Source: an uncultured Eubacteriales bacterium
GTDB taxonomy: Bacteria > Bacillota > Clostridia > Oscillospirales > Oscillospiraceae
Reading direction: 5' to 3'
NCBI GenBank assembly: GCA_900549405.1
Contig: URNZ01000005.1
Location: 1 to 64,000, forward strand
DNA: 64,000 nt
Positions 61,235 to 64,000 of this stretch are shown here, piece by piece (the stretch's first letter is position 1; every line of letters begins with the position of its first letter). Both the position numbers and the translations under genes were made by a program. The notes below the pieces were generated by a model. The model was not told where the DNA came from. It did no database searches and was given only the letters and a program-made list of their open reading frames with translations.

Positions 61235-62662
61235 TTAGCCAACGTCCAGATCAGACACCATCTGAGTCATGGTATCGGCCAGCTGGTTCATAGCCTCCTC
61301 CACGGAGCTGTACTTGTCGGTGGTGACCAGCTCCTGCAGGGTCTTGGCCCACTCGGTGGTGGTCTCAGTGAAGTAGGGCTGAGCGGTGAAGTAGATGCTG
61401 GCGGTGTCCTTCACGGTGTTGAAGGCCTCGTAGTAGCCCTCGGCGTCGGACAGGCACTTGACGTACTCGTCGCTGTTCAGCACGGACTCACGAGGAGTAT
61501 CGGTGCAGGCACCCTCGGTGCCGGACCACTGCATAAAGTCCTTGCTGGTGAAGTACTGCAGGAAGTACCAGGCGGCTTCCTTGTTCTGAGAGGCGGAGTT
61601 CATGGCCATGGACCACACCCACAGGTTGGACTTCATGTCGGCCTCGGTCTTGCCGGCATCGGTGGGATAGGGAACGGTGCCGAAGGCCAGGTTTCCGGAC
61701 TGAGCGGAAGCACCGGCCACGTTCTGGGTATAGCCGCCGCGGTCGGCATCCCACATCATAGCGGCCTTGCCGGCGCCCAGGTCAGCACCGGCCATCTCCC
61801 AGCCATAGGTGGCCCACTGGGGAGCGGAGCCGTTCTTGACCAGGTTGACCCAGTACTCGGTCATAGCAATGGCCTCGGGGGAGTTGACCTTGGACACCAG
61901 CTTGCCGTCCTCGATCTCGAAGTCCTTGGCGCCCCAAGTGGTGTACATGGACATGTAAGCGGGGTGGATGGTGCCCCAGTCGGCGGTGCCGCGCAGAGCC
62001 AGACCATAGGTGCCGGAGCCGTCGAACTCCTTCAGAGCGGTGGCGGCGGCCAGCAGCTCCTCAGCGGTCTTGGGGGGAGTGATGTTGTGGTCAGCCAGGA
62101 TCTGCTTGTTATAGGTCAGGATGTTGATCTCCCAGCCCATGGGCAGAGCCCACTGAGAGCCGGTGCCCACAGCGTGGCCGGGGACGCAGTCCCACTTCAG
62201 GGCGTCGATCACGCCGTCGATGAAGTCGTCGTAGTCGTAGTCAGCGGAGGTGAGGGAGCTGTTCTCGATGTAACCCTCCAGGGGCTCCATGTAGCCGGCG
62301 GTGGCATACTCCCAGGCCTGATAGGCGCCGGTCATGAACACGTCGATGGAGCCGGACTTACTGGCCAGCTCTACGTTCAGCTTCTCGTAGTAGTTGGACT
62401 CGGGCATGGTGGTCAGATTGACCTTGATGCCGGTCAGGTCCTGGAAGTCGTTCAGCTTGGCCTTCACGGCGTCAGCATAGGTGTGCTCGCTGAACAGCAC
62501 GTTCAGCTCGGTGCCCTCATAGGCACGCCAGTCGAACTCGCCGGTCGCAGCGGGGGTGGAGGAGGCGGAACCGGTGGAACCGGAGTCGCCGCCGGTCTTG
62601 CCGCAGGACGCCAGAGAGACAGTCATGGACGCGGCCAGGGCCAGTGCAAGCAGTTTTTTCAT
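61235..62662 (-). CDS. Sugar/polyol ABC transporter substrate-binding lipoprotein
   Basis: A 475-residue CUT1-type binding protein with lipobox VSLASCGK (Cys 20), a Ser/Thr/Gly spacer (about 22-42) and a periplasmic-binding fold 1 core. Aromatic-rich stretches such as YQAWEY, WALPMGWEIN and YTTWGAKDF are typical ligand-stacking sites in polyol or sugar binders. The ligand, probably a pentitol or pentose, is inferred from the enzymes of the operon. Confidence 0.93.
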   Translation of the reverse strand: MKKLLALALAASMTVSLASCGKTGGDSGSTGSASSTPAATGEFDWRAYEGTELNVLFSEHTYADAVKAKLNDFQDLTGIKVNLTTMPESNYYEKLNVELASKSGSIDVFMTGAYQAWEYATAGYMEPLEGYIENSSLTSADYDYDDFIDGVIDALKWDCVPGHAVGTGSQWALPMGWEINILTYNKQILADHNITPPKTAEELLAAATALKEFDGSGTYGLALRGTADWGTIHPAYMSMYTTWGAKDFEIEDGKLVSKVNSPEAIAMTEYWVNLVKNGSAPQWATYGWEMAGADLGAGKAAMMWDADRGGYTQNVAGASAQSGNLAFGTVPYPTDAGKTEADMKSNLWVWSMAMNSASQNKEAAWYFLQYFTSKDFMQWSGTEGACTDTPRESVLNSDEYVKCLSDAEGYYEAFNTVKDTASIYFTAQPYFTETTTEWAKTLQELVTTDKYSSVEEAMNQLADTMTQMVSDLDVG

Positions 62663-62794
62663 TTTTTTCCTTCCTTTCGATCATCTGATTTCTGTTTATC
62701 TCCACGCTTTCGCGCATGAGAACGTAAGAATGCAAGACGATTGTCTCACTCAATGGATGTGCCGGGGAAGTGCTGGTGAATTTGTGTCCGAGGT

Positions 62795-63883
62795 TTAGTC
62801 GAACTGGAAGGCGACCTTGAAATCGCCGTACTTGCCGGTGGCGTAATCAAAGGCCTTCTCCCACTCCTCGATCTTGAAGATGTGAGAGACCACGCCGTCG
62901 GTCTTCAGGTTGCCCTTGAGCATGTTCTCAATGACAAAGGGATAGGCGTAGGGGCTCAGGTGGGAACCCAGAATGTTCAGCTCCTTGCGGTCGCCGATGA
63001 TGGACCAGTCGGCGGTGGTCTCCTTGCCGAACACGCTGAACTCCACAAAGGTGCCCAGCTTGCGGATGATGGTCAGACCCTGGATGACGCTGGCGGGGTT
63101 GCCGGTGGCCTCGATGTAGATGTCGCAGCCATAGCCGTCAGTGAGGGCCTTGATCTCCTTGTCCACGTCGCACTCGCCGGGGTTGAACACCAGGTCAGCG
63201 CCGAACTCCTTGGCCTTGTCCAGGCGGTTCTGCTGCATGTCCAGCACGATCAGCAGCTTGGGGTTCTTCATGCGGGCATAGGTGATCATGCCCAGGCCCA
63301 GGGTGCCGGCGCCGGAGATGACCACCACGTCCTCGTTGGAGATGTTGGCGCGGTCCACGGCGTGCTTGGAGCAGCCATAGGGCTCGATCAGGGCGGCCTG
63401 CTCCAGGCTCATCTCATCGGGCACGCGGCTGATGACGCAGGTCTTGGGATAGCGGACATACTCGGCCATGCCGCCGTTGTTGTAATACTGATAGCCCAGC
63501 ATGTCGTGGGGCTGGCACATCCAGTAGTGGCCGTCCTTGCAGAAGCGGCACTTGCCGCAGGGGACGATCTGGTCGGCGGTGATGCGGTCACCCAGCTCAT
63601 AGCCGGTGACGTTCTCACCCATCTGGACGATGCGGCCAAAGAACTCGTGGCCGGGGATGAAGGGGGGCTTGACCCAGGAGGGCTGCACGTCGTCGCCCCA
63701 GAACATGGCCGCGCCGTGCTTGCACTTCAGGTCACCGGCGCACACGCCGCAGGCCTCAGTCTTGATGATGATGTCGTCGGGCCCGCACTCGGGGGTGGGG
63801 TACTCCAGCTCCAGACGGTAGTCGTCCTTGCTGTAGGCCACCAGGGCCTTCATCGTCTTGGGGATGCTTCCTTTTACTGCCAT
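62795..63883 (-). CDS. Zinc-dependent polyol dehydrogenase (sorbitol/erythritol dehydrogenase type)
   Basis: A 362-residue medium-chain dehydrogenase/reductase. Catalytic zinc ligands are in CGVCAGDLKC (about 41-50) and GHEF (about 78-81). The structural zinc site CGKCRFCKDGHYWMC (about 109-123) is complete. The NAD loop is GAGTLGLG (about 195-202). It resembles polyol dehydrogenases, and at the head of an operon with a kinase and two epimerases it probably oxidises a pentitol, such as L-arabitol or xylitol, to L-xylulose. AGGAGGAAA precedes the ATG. Confidence 0.9.
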   Translation of the reverse strand: MAVKGSIPKTMKALVAYSKDDYRLELEYPTPECGPDDIIIKTEACGVCAGDLKCKHGAAMFWGDDVQPSWVKPPFIPGHEFFGRIVQMGENVTGYELGDRITADQIVPCGKCRFCKDGHYWMCQPHDMLGYQYYNNGGMAEYVRYPKTCVISRVPDEMSLEQAALIEPYGCSKHAVDRANISNEDVVVISGAGTLGLGMITYARMKNPKLLIVLDMQQNRLDKAKEFGADLVFNPGECDVDKEIKALTDGYGCDIYIEATGNPASVIQGLTIIRKLGTFVEFSVFGKETTADWSIIGDRKELNILGSHLSPYAYPFVIENMLKGNLKTDGVVSHIFKIEEWEKAFDYATGKYGDFKVAFQFD

Positions 63884-63935
63884 AACTCATTTCCTCCTAG
63901 ATCTATAGCTGTAAATTTGAGAGTTACCTATTTTA

Positions 63936-64000
63936 TCAGACCTCGAACTTCTCCCACACGGTGTCCAGCGCGTCGCTGACGGCCATGTAGCGCTCGAACT
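63936..64000 (-). CDS. C-terminal end of an unidentified gene (partial)
   Basis: The last 20 codons of a minus-strand frame, ending KFEV and a TGA at 63938-63936, 52 bp upstream of the dehydrogenase. The visible end FERYMAVSDALDTVWEKFEV is too short to name. It is probably the preceding gene of the same operon. Confidence 0.55.
   Translation of the reverse strand, partial: FERYMAVSDALDTVWEKFEV

Overview
The window looks like a chromosomal segment from a high-GC, Gram-positive-type gut anaerobe of the Clostridia, most like the Oscillospiraceae (Flavonifractor, Pseudoflavonifractor or Lawsonibacter relatives). This is inferred from strong AGGAGG-type ribosome binding sites, SLH-domain surface proteins, FabK as the enoyl reductase, ATP-type PEP carboxykinase, MarR control at the end of a fab operon, and REP-like dispersed hairpin repeats. 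I saw no rRNA, tRNA, CRISPR array, insertion sequence or phage gene.

Layout: 1-3.2 kb holds an SLH surface protein with an unusual leader. 3.2-6.3 kb is an aspartate-family operon (ACT protein, hom, lysC) on the minus strand. 6.6-9.3 kb is a class A PBP. 9.5-11.5 kb is a second SLH surface protein with the same kind of leader. 11.6-20.7 kb carries arginine biosynthesis from glutamate (lipoprotein-argC-argJ-argB-argD-argF and argG-argH, all minus). 21-26 kb has small membrane proteins, a two-component system and rsmA. 26-31.4 kb has pckA, hutU and hutI. 31.5-34.7 kb has a formate/nitrite-type channel and a MATE-MerR pair. 34.9-44.7 kb is a complete fatty-acid initiation and elongation operon (acpP-accBCDA-fabH-fabK-fabD-fabG-fabF-fabZ-marR). 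44.9-46.3 kb is an NSS-family symporter. 46.3-50.4 kb holds two CobW/G3E GTPases and an S41 protease with SLH repeats. 50.4-52.8 kb holds purA and a radical SAM gene. 52.8 kb to the end is a minus-strand operon for uptake and breakdown of a pentitol or pentose: dehydrogenase, binding protein, two permeases, two ATPases, a 37-residue membrane protein, an inositol-monophosphatase-like enzyme, FGGY kinase, UlaE-type 3-epimerase and AraD-type 4-epimerase.

The most striking observation is a shared design upstream of the two SLH genes. A short leader reading frame runs through a simple sequence repeat (AGCAG x11 at one locus, AGCA x4 at the other). Its stop codon sits just before or inside a first terminator hairpin, and a second, stronger terminator lies just before the surface-protein ribosome binding site. 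At both loci one reading frame stops before the first terminator. The other two frames have no stop until inside the second terminator. Gain or loss of one repeat unit would therefore decide whether ribosomes sweep through both hairpins. I propose this as a repeat-length-driven, phase-variable attenuation switch for S-layer-associated proteins. The sequence layout is seen directly; the mechanism is inference.

Other points of interest are a CobW GTPase fused to a YcgQ-like domain beside a GTPase with a 77-residue His/Asp-rich tract, an ABC ATPase whose Walker B aspartate is replaced by alanine, a MerR-type 19-bp-spacer promoter at the MATE-MerR pair, a homoserine dehydrogenase with an eroded ACT domain next to a free-standing ACT protein, and two unlisted microproteins.
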